This document shows, piece by piece, positions 26,234 to 36,234 of a stretch of 64,000 nucleotides of DNA. The notes beneath the pieces are model-generated. The model saw nothing but the letters and a program-made list of their open reading frames with translations, was not told the DNA's origin and made no database searches. Location of the stretch: the NCBI RefSeq assembly GCF_019249215.1, contig NZ_JAESDI010000002.1:1-64000 (forward strand), in the 5' to 3' direction. This DNA comes from Alteromonas lipotrueae. GTDB lineage: Bacteria > Pseudomonadota > Gammaproteobacteria > Enterobacterales > Alteromonadaceae. Position numbers and translations under genes: made by a program. How positions within the stretch are numbered: the first letter of the stretch is position 1; each line of letters starts with the position of its first letter.

Positions 26234-28489
26234 GTGTTTAATCGTTGCAGTACGTTACTCAAACGTTACCTTCTTCTTGATGCAGAGCATGTTCGCGCCC
26301 CAGACGCTGATACATGGAAGCTTAGCGTGCTGCGAATTATCCTTCTTATTGGTGTTACCTTAACCTCAGCCATCGTACTGCACTCATCTTATGCCGCCTA
26401 TCAAAAGGGCATGTATTACGTTTTGTATCTTACTATTGGCTTTTCAGCGTTACTTTACGCCACATTGGGGCTTCGTAAAGGTCAAATAAAACTCGCGTCA
26501 GCCAGCCTTACCCTCACTATTGTATTAGCGGGGCTGAGCATACTTTTCTTCACAATTGATATTGCCTCGGCTCGCTACGGCTTGTTATTTTTCTTCACGC
26601 TTCCTATTATTTTACGGCTATTTTATGGCAATAAAGCCGCCATGATTGGTATGTTTGTGAACCTTATTCCTTTTGCCGTTCTAATAAACAACCAGCCAAT
26701 TGCCCCACTTTTCGGCATCGACATCACCTTACCCGACACTCACACCTATTTAAGTTCGTTAATATTCCTGTTTTTTAACTTTTGCCTTCCCATGGCAGTG
26801 ATTCGCGTGATGACATCATTGGAAAGTCAGTCATCGCAAAACTTGAAGCAAACGAAAAAGATGGAAAAACTGGTAAGTCGCTATCAAGAAATTTTTAACA
26901 ACGGCGGCACCCCTTCCCTTTTTTGTGATCAGCAAGGGAAGATATTGCAAGCTAACAAAAGCGCCCGAAAACTGATTAATCAATTACCGGAACCCTGCCA
27001 TTATATTCATCAACTTTTTGAGCTAAATGAGCCGCTAAGTGCAGGTCATCGGCAAAAGACACATATATCGGGCAATCCACATGCCACCTTCGAGCTTCAA
27101 TCTGCCAGCCTTCAGCATCACAAAAAACAATTGATCCATTGCTTCGACGTATCTGAGGCAACGGAACATGACCGCAAGTTTGACGCTTTTAAACGCCAGC
27201 ATTTTGAAAAGCATTATTACGATGAGCTCACCGGCCTGCGAAACCACCATTATTGGAATTGCAGTATTAATCAGCCCGTTCCCGCAAACACACACGCGGT
27301 CATGCTAAAACTTGCGAATTTACGTGACATTAATTTGCAGTATGGTTACACCCAAGGTGATAAAGCATTGGCCAGATGTGCGGCGCAGATACAAAGTGTG
27401 CTGCCCGCATCGGTGAACGTATATCGATTACCTGGCGCTAGATTTCTGGTCTCAAGTCAACATGACTCCCGCAAGTCCAAAGACTTTAATACTTGGCTTC
27501 GGAATAAGCTTCCCCGCACTATTCAGATTGATGACAATTTCGTAAAGCGAACTCAAACACTAAACTGGTTGGGCGGTTTTGTACAAGTAAACACCCCCAA
27601 GTCGCCCTCTCAGGTTACTGAGTCTTGTGCAATCGCCTTAAGCCAAGCCAGTAGCGACAAAGATTTCAGTCAGTTCGATAGCAACGTAGTAAAACTTATT
27701 CGTAAAGACACGCAACATAGAGACAAGGTGAAACGGTTACTCGACAATCGCTGCTTAGCGTTATGGCTACAACCTCAAGTTTCAATTGATAATGCAATTG
27801 TCGGCTTTGAAGTGCTTGCTAGGCTCAAAGATGATGAAGAGGATAAGATACTTCACCCCTACCATTTTCTTCCTGTTATTGAAAAGAATAACTGGCATAT
27901 TCTCTTTACTCAAAAGGTGCTCGATAACACCATCGAGCTTATAGAAAACTGGCCGAACACTATTCCGCCAGTTCCCGTGGCAATAAACTTGTCAGGCCCT
28001 GAACTACTCAGTGATTTGTTCTACGAAAAGCTACTACGCCGCTATTCAGAGAGCCCATTTTTACGAGAGCGCCTGAAACTTGAATTAACAGAAACATCAG
28101 TATTGGCAAGTCACCAAGAAACGAAACGCAGGCTAACTTCATTGGCCAATGTGGGCGCAACTATTATTATTGATGACTTTGGTACTGGCCACGCGTCGTT
28201 GTCGCAACTTATTGATATGTCAGCATCGGTATTAAAGGTTGATAGAGAATTTATAGATCGTATAGACAGTTCAGAGCGTCACCGAAAAATTGTTCAGATG
28301 ACGCTAGAGTTGGCAAAAAGCCTCGATATGAAAACCATTGCCGAAGGGGTAGAAACCCAAGCACAGCTTAAGTTACTCACCGACATGGGTTTTACCCTAT
28401 TTCAAGGCTACCTTTTCGGGAAGCCAGCTCCTCTTGAGGCCTGGCAAGGAATGGAGACAGCCATCATCGTTGGAAAATCCGCAGTTTGA
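26234..28489 (+). CDS. Membrane GGDEF/EAL protein, probable c-di-GMP phosphodiesterase
   Basis: The 751-aa protein has several transmembrane helices between residues 30 and 190, a PAS-like segment (about 215-310), a GGDEF-like domain (about 325-480) and an EAL domain (about 500-740). The GGDEF signature is destroyed (RLPGARF at 398-404 in place of RxGGDEF), so no cyclase activity is expected. The EAL domain keeps EVLAR (526-530), NLS (585-587), the ELTE region (617-620), DDFG (647-650), Lys668, AEGVET (703-708) and QGYLFGKP (724-731), so it should hydrolyse c-di-GMP. The start is GTG at 26234 with a weak ribosome site. It is about 130 bp from argA and functionally separate. Confidence 0.87.
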   Translation: MFNRCSTLLKRYLLLDAEHVRAPDADTWKLSVLRIILLIGVTLTSAIVLHSSYAAYQKGMYYVLYLTIGFSALLYATLGLRKGQIKLASASLTLTIVLAGLSILFFTIDIASARYGLLFFFTLPIILRLFYGNKAAMIGMFVNLIPFAVLINNQPIAPLFGIDITLPDTHTYLSSLIFLFFNFCLPMAVIRVMTSLESQSSQNLKQTKKMEKLVSRYQEIFNNGGTPSLFCDQQGKILQANKSARKLINQLPEPCHYIHQLFELNEPLSAGHRQKTHISGNPHATFELQSASLQHHKKQLIHCFDVSEATEHDRKFDAFKRQHFEKHYYDELTGLRNHHYWNCSINQPVPANTHAVMLKLANLRDINLQYGYTQGDKALARCAAQIQSVLPASVNVYRLPGARFLVSSQHDSRKSKDFNTWLRNKLPRTIQIDDNFVKRTQTLNWLGGFVQVNTPKSPSQVTESCAIALSQASSDKDFSQFDSNVVKLIRKDTQHRDKVKRLLDNRCLALWLQPQVSIDNAIVGFEVLARLKDDEEDKILHPYHFLPVIEKNNWHILFTQKVLDNTIELIENWPNTIPPVPVAINLSGPELLSDLFYEKLLRRYSESPFLRERLKLELTETSVLASHQETKRRLTSLANVGATIIIDDFGTGHASLSQLIDMSASVLKVDREFIDRIDSSERHRKIVQMTLELAKSLDMKTIAEGVETQAQLKLLTDMGFTLFQGYLFGKPAPLEAWQGMETAIIVGKSAV

Positions 28490-28580
28490 TAGCGGTCTAT
28501 AACAAATTTAAATACCCATTCTCTTGCAATTTCAATCGGCTCCCGCTTTACTGGTAAGACCAGAAGAGCGAGAACGACGA

Positions 28581-29441
28581 ATGCTTAAAGATATCAGCGT
28601 TACCTGTGAAGACAGTACTCACTTAACCGCGACACTTTACACACCCGAGCACGCCGTTAGAGGCGCAATAATGATAGCGCCAGCCACGGGTATCACGCGT
28701 CAATTTTACGCGGCGTTTGCTAGCTACCTTTGTGAGCAGGGATTTGGTGTGATCACATTCGATAACCGCGGTATTGCTGAATCGTTAAAAGGTAAGGTTA
28801 AACACAGTAAAGCGTCGCTAGTCACTTGGGGGCAACAAGATATGCCCGCCGTATTAGAAACCCTAAAAATGCACTTCCCTAAGACCCAATACTTTTTAGT
28901 TGGCCATAGTGCAGGCGGCCAACTTTTAGGGCTAATGCCAAACGTAAACGATCTTACTGCATTTTGTAACTTCGGAAGCTCATCGGGCAGTTTACGCAAC
29001 ATGCGAGCAAGCTACTTACTAAAAGCTCACTTCTTCATGAATTTTTATATTCCCTTGAATAACCTACTTTTCGGGCACACTAAATCGCATTTAGTGGGTA
29101 TGGGTGAGCCTTTGCCTAGCGGTGTTAGTAGGCAGTGGCAAAAGTGGTGTAATGGCCAGGGTTATGTAAAGGAAGCCTTTGGTAAAGAAGTACTCAAGCA
29201 CTGGTATGATGATATACGCCTGCCATCTAAATGGTTGTTAGCCAGCGATGATGATATTGCCAACCTGTTGAATGTTGAGGATATGATTAGCGTTTTTCCA
29301 GAGCTAGACGCTGAAATCCGTCTCATCGAGCCAAATGACTATAACCTTGCAGAGATAGGCCACATGAAGTTCTTCTCAAGGAAATGTCAAGCGCTGTGGC
29401 CGGAGGTAAGTGATTTTCTGACAGCTCACCTCAACGTTTAA
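28581..29441 (+). CDS. Predicted alpha/beta hydrolase
   Basis: The 286-aa protein has the alpha/beta hydrolase pattern IAPATGITRQFYAAFA, ITFDNRGIAES, the nucleophile elbow VGHSAGGQ, and a C-terminal His in EIGHMKFFS. It resembles the COG4757 group of predicted hydrolases, whose substrates are unknown. An in-frame TTG at 28524 would add 19 residues; the ATG at 28581 is preferred, with GAGCGAGAA upstream. Its 3' end overlaps that of the convergent TPR gene by 11 bp. Confidence 0.8.
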   Translation: MLKDISVTCEDSTHLTATLYTPEHAVRGAIMIAPATGITRQFYAAFASYLCEQGFGVITFDNRGIAESLKGKVKHSKASLVTWGQQDMPAVLETLKMHFPKTQYFLVGHSAGGQLLGLMPNVNDLTAFCNFGSSSGSLRNMRASYLLKAHFFMNFYIPLNNLLFGHTKSHLVGMGEPLPSGVSRQWQKWCNGQGYVKEAFGKEVLKHWYDDIRLPSKWLLASDDDIANLLNVEDMISVFPELDAEIRLIEPNDYNLAEIGHMKFFSRKCQALWPEVSDFLTAHLNV

Positions 29442-32265
29442 TTTCTGTAAGCAACGCTTCGGCCTGTGAGCGGATATCAACATATTCTTCGACGGCAAGT
29501 AATGACGTTAGAATTCGTTCGGCCTCATCAAGGCTACCCAAGTTATAAAGTGTATAGGCTAATCGATATTTAAGTGATGGTGATATCGCATCCCTTGCCG
29601 ATGCCTCTCTTAGAATAGGTAAGCTTTCTTTGTAACGGCCATTAAGCGCTAAGCTCCACCCATAGGAATGCAAGACATCTGCATTGTTGGGCGCAAGCTC
29701 AAACGCTTGTTTTGCATAAACGAAGCTTTGGCTAGTATTGGTGGGAAAATGTAAAATAGCCAACCGATTTAACATGGCATATCGGCTATTGTCATCAACA
29801 AGACTAAGTAATTGCTGATAATGACCAATAGCTTGTATTCTATCGCCATAGTAGTAGTGATATTGAGCAAGTAAATTGCGAGGGAAATAACGCGTTGGAT
29901 CTTGCTTTACTATACTATCTAAGCGCGCCAACAAGCGGTTAAAGCTTTGCTGTTGCACACTAATTGAATACAGCTTTGCTAAGGCCAAGTCGAAACTTGC
30001 ATCTAGTGCCAAAACGTTTTCAAAATACTGATAGGCTGTGTCTAATTGCCCTTGCGCTTGTGCTAATTCACCTTGCTTAAATCTCACTAGCGGGTCATTA
30101 GGGAAGTCGCTTTCAAGTATTTCAAGGGAAGTCGCGGCAGCTTTCAATTCCCCAGAAGCAAGCATCAACTTCACCAGCTGCAAATGGATATTTTTATCAC
30201 CTGGCACTAGTTCATGTGTACCTTTCATGACCTCTAACGCCTTGGCTTGCTGGCCTAATGCTGTCCAAAGCGCGACTTGCGCGAGTCGAGTGTTGATAGA
30301 AAGCGACGGGATAATATCCATCTTTTTAAGTGTAGTAAGCGCTTGTTGTTTATCTCTTACTTTTACATAGAACCCTGCTAGTTGCACTAACGCGACTTGG
30401 TTTCCAGGTTCACTAGCTAACAGCGTTCTCAGCAAGTCTATAGCACGCTTGTAGTCGCTTACTTGCGCATAGGCTGCTACTGCCGCAAAGGTAACGTTCG
30501 ATGGTGCCGCAGCACTATTAGACACTAATATTTTACGAAAGCCTGAAATGGCTGCCTGAAGATTACCCATTTGGAAATCAATTTTGGCCAGCTGAAAAGC
30601 AACTTGCAAATGTTCAGGACGTAAAGCAGATAGGGAGAGTAATATTTCCCTTGCTTCATCTAACTCATTACGCTGGAGCAACAAGGTTGCCTGATTATAG
30701 CGTGCTGCGAACAACCTCGGTGATTGTATAAGTACCTTATCAAGAACCTCTTGCGCTTTTTCGTACTGCTTATTAATAATAAGCTGCGCAGCGTACATAT
30801 TTTGAATCGACACGTCACTTGGAAAGCGTGTTATCAGAAGCGCAATTGCTTCACCAGCGAGTGCCGAGTTTCCGTTATTGAGATGATTTAGCGCATAGGT
30901 CATCAGTACTTGCCGATTTTCAGGGTAACGTGCTTTTAAACGAGACAGTTGCGCATTGCTTTGCGCAACTTTCCCGCGACTTAAGTTTACTCGCACCGCA
31001 TATAAAGCGACGTTCACATTATTTGGATATACCTCTTCCAACTTATTCAATAAGTTTACTGCTGCAAAATTTTGCTTGTTCTCAAGAAAAAGCGTTCCGA
31101 GCATTAAGGCTTGATCAATATTGTTGTCTATCAAGGTGTCTGCATGAGGCTGCAAAGCTGACATCGCTGATTTCTTATCCCCAAGCGCAATATTAGTACT
31201 TGCTAGCAATATCGCCGTTTGTACATCTTCTTCTGTGTACTTCGCATAACTGAGAAAATTATCGCGGGCTGTTTCGTAATTTTTCTGCATCAACGCCACC
31301 ATACCGCGTAGGTAATAAAGTGCGGGGTCAGTATGCAACATCACGTCATCTACGTTGGCTAATTGGGTAGCAATTTGCTCTAACTGAGGCCGGATAACCG
31401 CTAAGGATTCAACCTGACTAGTCAGCCAACTATTGACGAACAATACGTAAAGATCGCCTTCCGTTTGCAGCAACAAATCTTCAGTGATTAAAAGCGCAGC
31501 ATCAAAGTCAGAAGAAGAAATGTAAGCATCAATTAAACTACGCGCCATGGTTGGATTATTGGGAGACAACAAGAAAGCTTTGCTGTAAAACGTTTGTGCT
31601 TGCGCATACTCCCGACGTTCTTTGGCCAGTTGCCCCTTTAGCCACCACGTTTGCGCTTGGATATCACTTTGCCTCATGGACTTCGCTAATAGGGATTCAG
31701 CTTCTTTAAAACGACGCTCAAGTATGGCTAATAGTGCCAACCCGTTGAGGCCTTTGGGATGGTCAGCAGCGCGTGTTAAGATCTGGTCATATTCATACCT
31801 AGCGCACAATATTCTAGATTGCTGTATACACGCCTTAGCACGAATTGTATGCCAGTTTATTCGCGCTTCAACAGGAAAGGTTGAATCAAAATCAAGAGAG
31901 AGGATGCGCTCACTCTCACCTAAGCGAAGTAGTACCTCGCCCCAAGATTCGAAAATAAGCCCTGCATCGCCCCCTGCGTCATAGGCAGCTTGAAATGCAG
32001 CGTCTGCTTGGTTAAACATGCCGTTAACCTGATACAACTGTGCCAATAATATCTGTGCGGGTAAATAGTCTGGTTCAGCTTGAAGTGCATTCTTCGCATA
32101 AATAAATGCTTCTTTGTATTCCTTTTGGGCGAAGAAAGCCTTCCCTTTTTCATAGTCTTCGTTATTCGCAGGATATACTGAGAAAGAAAAAGAAAAACAC
32201 ACAAAGAAAACAAGCGCACACAGTGCGCTTGTATTCATAGAAAGCGGGGGAGAGATTTTACTCAT
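29431..32265 (-). CDS. PrsT-like TPR-repeat protein of the PEP-CTERM system
   Basis: The 944-aa exported protein has an N-terminal signal sequence (about 12-35) and then almost continuous tetratricopeptide repeats. Motifs such as YEKGKAFFAQKEYKEAFIYA, KNALQAEPDYLPAQILLAQLY and ALNGRYKESLPILREAS recur roughly every 34 residues. Length, repeat style and the adjacent PEP-CTERM substrate match the PrsT family that accompanies exosortase and exopolysaccharide loci. The ATG at 32265 is used (an in-frame TTG lies at 32268). It starts 26 bp after the PEP-CTERM gene, so both are likely on one transcript. No exosortase, prsK/prsR or EPS gene is present in the window. Confidence 0.8.
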   Translation of the reverse strand: MSKISPPLSMNTSALCALVFFVCFSFSFSVYPANNEDYEKGKAFFAQKEYKEAFIYAKNALQAEPDYLPAQILLAQLYQVNGMFNQADAAFQAAYDAGGDAGLIFESWGEVLLRLGESERILSLDFDSTFPVEARINWHTIRAKACIQQSRILCARYEYDQILTRAADHPKGLNGLALLAILERRFKEAESLLAKSMRQSDIQAQTWWLKGQLAKERREYAQAQTFYSKAFLLSPNNPTMARSLIDAYISSSDFDAALLITEDLLLQTEGDLYVLFVNSWLTSQVESLAVIRPQLEQIATQLANVDDVMLHTDPALYYLRGMVALMQKNYETARDNFLSYAKYTEEDVQTAILLASTNIALGDKKSAMSALQPHADTLIDNNIDQALMLGTLFLENKQNFAAVNLLNKLEEVYPNNVNVALYAVRVNLSRGKVAQSNAQLSRLKARYPENRQVLMTYALNHLNNGNSALAGEAIALLITRFPSDVSIQNMYAAQLIINKQYEKAQEVLDKVLIQSPRLFAARYNQATLLLQRNELDEAREILLSLSALRPEHLQVAFQLAKIDFQMGNLQAAISGFRKILVSNSAAAPSNVTFAAVAAYAQVSDYKRAIDLLRTLLASEPGNQVALVQLAGFYVKVRDKQQALTTLKKMDIIPSLSINTRLAQVALWTALGQQAKALEVMKGTHELVPGDKNIHLQLVKLMLASGELKAAATSLEILESDFPNDPLVRFKQGELAQAQGQLDTAYQYFENVLALDASFDLALAKLYSISVQQQSFNRLLARLDSIVKQDPTRYFPRNLLAQYHYYYGDRIQAIGHYQQLLSLVDDNSRYAMLNRLAILHFPTNTSQSFVYAKQAFELAPNNADVLHSYGWSLALNGRYKESLPILREASARDAISPSLKYRLAYTLYNLGSLDEAERILTSLLAVEEYVDIRSQAEALLTEIKR

Positions 32266-32291
32266 CAAGTAACATAGTCTGCTATGGAAAC

Positions 32292-33242
32292 TTAGTCGCA
32301 GCGTGCTCTTCTAAAGCTTAAGAATAACAACAATAACGCTAATACTGCAATGGTAGGTGGCTCTGGCACACTCACCACTGGAGGCGCTGAAGGTGTCTCA
32401 TAATTAAATACATAGTTATGAAATTCTCGGGCGCCGGTATATGAAACCGCAGCGAAAGAGCCATCGAACGACGCACCACCACGGGTTGTCGCTAAGGGCG
32501 CTAACACCGAACCTTTAACCGCTAAACTATTAAAGTCAATGCTCTCTGCGTCGTAGAAGTTCCACAGTACATTTGAAAACGCTTCACTACCGTTGAAACC
32601 ATTGTTCAGGTTCACTCCACCACCTACTACTATGTCATTCGCAAGCGCGTTGCTCGCAGAAACATTGATGATAACGGTTTCTGCATCGCCCCAGTTTAGT
32701 GACAAATTACTATTTTGCGCAAAGATATCGTCAGCTGACACATTAAATACTGCAACGCTGTCAGTACCTATATAGTTAAATATACCATCACTGTACGTGC
32801 CATTCGCGCTAAGGCTAGCAAAGTAAGCTGAATCGGCGTGAAGTGAGGCCGCGACGTCATCAACACTGAGGTCGGCGTTATAGATTGCTTTGCCATCATT
32901 ACCGTCATTCAGTTCTACGTGCGATACATTAAGTGAACCGCCATAAACTAAATTATTGTCATTTAATACACGAATTTGGTTAGCATTGACGTCGCCCATA
33001 ATGGTAACGGCATCTATGGCAGTATTTGTATTTGCAAGTCGACTTCCGAACTCAGCCGCATGACCGCTAGCATTCAAATCACCACCGATAAGCACCTGTC
33101 CCTGCACGTCTCCACCTTGAAAGTTATAATCTTCCAACAAGATGAGGTTGTAAGTACCTAATGTGCTTGAAGTAGTCTCTTCGGCGCTCACCGAAGCTAT
33201 AAATGTAAACAACGACATCACTAACACTGCTAAGCGAATCAT
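32292..33242 (-). CDS. PEP-CTERM protein with choice-of-anchor A domain
   Basis: The 316-aa protein has an N-terminal signal peptide MIRLAVLVMSLFTFIASVSA and a choice-of-anchor A-type domain beginning YNLILLEDYNFQGGDVQGQVLIGGD. It ends with a PEP-CTERM sorting signal: VPEPP (292-296), a hydrophobic helix, then RRAR near the end. Exosortase recognises and cleaves such signals to send proteins to the surface or the exopolysaccharide matrix. The ATG at 33242 is used because it starts the signal peptide; the frame extends to a TTG at 33278. It is cotranscribed with the PrsT-like gene, and a sigma-54-type site lies upstream. Confidence 0.85.
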   Translation of the reverse strand: MIRLAVLVMSLFTFIASVSAEETTSSTLGTYNLILLEDYNFQGGDVQGQVLIGGDLNASGHAAEFGSRLANTNTAIDAVTIMGDVNANQIRVLNDNNLVYGGSLNVSHVELNDGNDGKAIYNADLSVDDVAASLHADSAYFASLSANGTYSDGIFNYIGTDSVAVFNVSADDIFAQNSNLSLNWGDAETVIINVSASNALANDIVVGGGVNLNNGFNGSEAFSNVLWNFYDAESIDFNSLAVKGSVLAPLATTRGGASFDGSFAAVSYTGAREFHNYVFNYETPSAPPVVSVPEPPTIAVLALLLLFLSFRRARCD

Positions 33243-33330
33243 TACGCACTGCCTTATGTTTGTATAAAGTATGGCCAAGTCTATTAACTTAGGAAATAAA
33301 GCTAAAACTTGTGCCTTTTAGTACGCGATT

Positions 33331-33346
33331 TGCAAAATTCACACCA
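33331..33346 (-). promoter_or_regulatory. Putative sigma-54 (RpoN) promoter of the PEP-CTERM gene
   Basis: On the minus strand the site reads TGGTGTGAATTTTGCA. It has the invariant GG, ten bases, then GC, and fits TGGYRYR-N4-TTGCA at every constrained position. The predicted start of transcription is near 33320, about 80 nt before the ATG at 33242. PEP-CTERM/exosortase systems are known to be coupled to RpoN and the PrsK/PrsR two-component pair, which makes the site plausible. Confidence 0.6.
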
Positions 33347-33539
33347 AACATTCAAACTCATGATTTAAATAAAATTTATAGACTCAGCTATTATATTAAA
33401 TATCAGCTTGTAAAATTTACTGACATCCGACAATATTTTTTACATTAAATTAACTTAAGGCACAACATTAGTGCAATGAGTATTCTAAAATACGTTTTGT
33501 GTCTCCGCCCCCATTTGAAAGGGCGGCGTTAAAAATAAT

Positions 33540-34712
33540 TTATGGCGCGAATATCAGGCCTTCTTTAGGTGAAACATCGCCATGACAAATAGCGTCAAAG
33601 TTATGCAGTAACGACGCAATATTTTCATGCTCTCTTACCGATAACCACGATGCTGTCCACAGCATAGCTTCTTTTACAAAAGCCCCGCTTTTTGCGTGAA
33701 ATACACCCGCACCTAACTCAGTCATTCTGGTTTGAATGTGTGCAGGAGCAAAAAAGAATTCATCACTTACGCCAGAGGCGTCTTTTGTATTTTCAGTGCC
33801 ATCACCTGTGCTTACTTCTTGCCAATGGGTTAATCCCACTTGCACATAGCGCATAAGATCATCGCCAAGCTTATTCTTAAGCCGCAGCTTTACCTTATTG
33901 TTGCCCGACATATCTACCACAATGCTGGCTTTGTTGGCGATGTCATCTAGGTCGTCATAACAGACCACTTGATGGTAAACATCTAGTCCTTCAACAAATC
34001 CTTGGCTTTTACCAGAAGTCACACCTACCACGTGATAGTCATCTTTTTTAAGAGCATAAGCCAATCCCAGACTGGTTTTACTTGATGCGCTTAATACAAT
34101 CACTTGTTTTGGTTTAGGTGCATTGCACTGGTCGATTAAATCCCATAAGCAATAGGATGTGATGTATAAAGGCCACAATAACATTTGCAGGTTTTCACGG
34201 TGTGACTGAGCTTTATCACCACTACGTTCTAATGGCCGATACAGGTTATAACCCTGCGGTAGTGCTTTTCTATGCGCGCTGGTATCAATCAAATTTCCTT
34301 GAGCAAAAGTAATGGCGTCCATATGCAGATGAGTGGCAGGCGGGAAATACCCAAAATAACGACTGCCTACGTCCACACCTTCTACGCTAGATGCTGATAC
34401 CTTACCTATACCCCACACAGGAATAACGCCCCATTTGTCGTTGGCGTTGTTCTCCAAAGGTTTGTTGGAAGTCGCGTCACCCGAAACAGCTGGAAAAAAC
34501 TGCCAATACCCAAGCTTTTCACCCATCATGAAATAAGTGAGATTGTTGGCCGTAAACGCAAAACGCTCTACTTCAAAGGTCACACCCTCTTTGGACTGTT
34601 CTTCTTTTAATGGTGCGTCTTTTAATGGCGCTTGTTTATAAAGATCGGCATGTTCTATGGAGACTATACGGTGTTGGCTTAAGTCCTGTTTATCAACTTG
34701 AAACTGTTGCAT
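33540..34712 (-). CDS. DUF2855 family protein
   Basis: The 390-aa cytosolic protein is of the DUF2855 family: FAFTANNLTYFMMGEKLGYWQFFPA near the N-terminus, RYFGYFPPATHLHM, and a central nucleotide-binding-like part VIVLSASSKTSLGLAYAL. The layout recalls medium-chain quinone oxidoreductases with a degenerate Rossmann domain, but no catalytic role is established. AAGGGA precedes the ATG. It lies 18 bp downstream of the flavin monooxygenase gene, probably in a two-gene operon controlled by the divergent TetR gene. Confidence 0.85.
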   Translation of the reverse strand: MQQFQVDKQDLSQHRIVSIEHADLYKQAPLKDAPLKEEQSKEGVTFEVERFAFTANNLTYFMMGEKLGYWQFFPAVSGDATSNKPLENNANDKWGVIPVWGIGKVSASSVEGVDVGSRYFGYFPPATHLHMDAITFAQGNLIDTSAHRKALPQGYNLYRPLERSGDKAQSHRENLQMLLWPLYITSYCLWDLIDQCNAPKPKQVIVLSASSKTSLGLAYALKKDDYHVVGVTSGKSQGFVEGLDVYHQVVCYDDLDDIANKASIVVDMSGNNKVKLRLKNKLGDDLMRYVQVGLTHWQEVSTGDGTENTKDASGVSDEFFFAPAHIQTRMTELGAGVFHAKSGAFVKEAMLWTASWLSVREHENIASLLHNFDAICHGDVSPKEGLIFAP

Positions 34713-34730
34713 TACTTTATTTCCCTTTTC

Positions 34731-36152
34731 TTAAGATGCGAGTTTGCCGCTGGCTTTCAGCATATGCATGTACTCCATGAGTTTACCCATAGCAGGTTGC
34801 GACCCGGCTTTTAGGCGCCCTAACACTTGTAGTTTTGGCATATCGTCTTTGGCCACACCATGAACAATTTTGGAAAAACCATCGAGTCTACAATTATGGA
34901 TCCATGCACGAAGTTCAGGCGCTTCGCCCCAAACATGCATATTTCGTAGCATCGCTGCCGTCATAGGAACCCAGTCAATATCACGATTTGGCAGAGGAAC
35001 AACTTGTGTCAGTTTCTGTTTGGTGGCTTCATCATCATAGGCTGCCTCAACATGCGCAATCAGCGCTGCACTGAACACCGGTTGGTAAGCTCGCACGGTT
35101 TGCGGCGTAATCGTATTGCCTTCAAAAACAGGTTTTATTTCTAAATTTGTGAGTGCTGATGCCGAACAGTCCACCACCAATGCATCTTCTGGCATTGCCC
35201 ACTGAGTATCCTCAAACGTAAGCGCCTCTTTTCCAACATGCGTTACTCTGCCATGGCGAATTATATTAGGTAAGGTTTGCAGTGCTGCCAATTCGGCTTC
35301 ACTTACCGTGGCACCATGGAACATAGCAGGCCTGACGTCTTTATCTATACGCAGCATGACGCCCTTTTCCTCTAATTTATCGAACATGTCATCGATAGAG
35401 GTCGACTGTGCAATGGCTTCCATTTGGTTAGCTTGCGCGCCAATGGTATCGAAGAAAAATTCATCTAGTGGCTGGGTGTTTTTTCTATTGAGCAGCCATG
35501 CGTCCCGAGATACCACCCAATGAATGTTTTCAGGGTTTACAAAATTGCTAAGTAACCATAAACAGGTGTCGATCCCCGTTTTACCTCCCCCAATGACGAC
35601 ATAATTTTTATGACCTGTTACTCGTTGGGTTAAGGTATTGACTGGCGTAAAATCAACCTTGTCATCACGGGTAAAGCTTGGCTTGTGGGTAATGGGAATA
35701 CTGGTTTTTAAATAAGTCGCGTCTACTGTCTTTTTGTTGACGGTAACGTCGTACGTTTTACCGCCAGTGATATTGGTAAATTTGCCCTCGCCTTCGTATT
35801 GGCTGAGGGGAAAATATTGAACACGACCCGAGGGCAAAAAGGTCTCTTGCATGACTGAATCGAAGTAGGCACTCACCTCAGCACCAGAGGCTAAGCTCAT
35901 CAAGCCCTCATTCATTCCTGTTTTATCAATCACTCCGCGATTTAGCTCTCGTGAACAAACACCATAGAAAGCAGAAGGCTGATGTAAGGTGACAAAAGGG
36001 TAAGCTAAGTTCCAATGGCCGCCAGGCTTGGCATATTTATCGACTATGATAATGCTGGCATCGGTTTCACTGAGTAGTACATCGGCAAACGCCATGCCTA
36101 CCGCCCCACTTCCCACAATCAAATAATCGCAAGTTAATTGTTCTGCTTTCAT
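34731..36152 (-). CDS. Flavin-containing monooxygenase-like NAD(P)/FAD protein
   Basis: The 473-aa protein has an N-terminal FAD-binding Rossmann motif GSGAVG (14-19), with a PGGHW motif (43-47) typical of flavin monooxygenase-like enzymes. A second dinucleotide motif, GGGKTG (188-193), binds NADPH. The family oxygenates N- or S-containing compounds or ketones; the substrate is unknown. It is the first gene of a two-gene operon with DUF2855, divergent from a TetR regulator across a region with two palindromes. Together this suggests a substrate-induced oxidation pathway. Confidence 0.82.
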   Translation of the reverse strand: MKAEQLTCDYLIVGSGAVGMAFADVLLSETDASIIIVDKYAKPGGHWNLAYPFVTLHQPSAFYGVCSRELNRGVIDKTGMNEGLMSLASGAEVSAYFDSVMQETFLPSGRVQYFPLSQYEGEGKFTNITGGKTYDVTVNKKTVDATYLKTSIPITHKPSFTRDDKVDFTPVNTLTQRVTGHKNYVVIGGGKTGIDTCLWLLSNFVNPENIHWVVSRDAWLLNRKNTQPLDEFFFDTIGAQANQMEAIAQSTSIDDMFDKLEEKGVMLRIDKDVRPAMFHGATVSEAELAALQTLPNIIRHGRVTHVGKEALTFEDTQWAMPEDALVVDCSASALTNLEIKPVFEGNTITPQTVRAYQPVFSAALIAHVEAAYDDEATKQKLTQVVPLPNRDIDWVPMTAAMLRNMHVWGEAPELRAWIHNCRLDGFSKIVHGVAKDDMPKLQVLGRLKAGSQPAMGKLMEYMHMLKASGKLAS

Positions 36153-36234
36153 ATACTATGTCCTTTATGTATGAACCTGCCTGCACGCGGGTTTAATAAA
36201 TGTAATCACGCTAAACGACAATCTAATGGAACGA

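Noticed and set aside
30038..32219. Long plus-strand frames opposite the TPR gene
   Set aside because: They lie wholly antisense to a clear TPR-repeat gene and encode Cys/Ser-rich sequences typical of shadow frames.
33504..33536. CCGCCC/GGGCGG hairpin after the DUF2855 gene as its terminator
   Set aside because: A stem is present, but on the minus strand it is not followed by a U-tract, so I could not support a terminator call.
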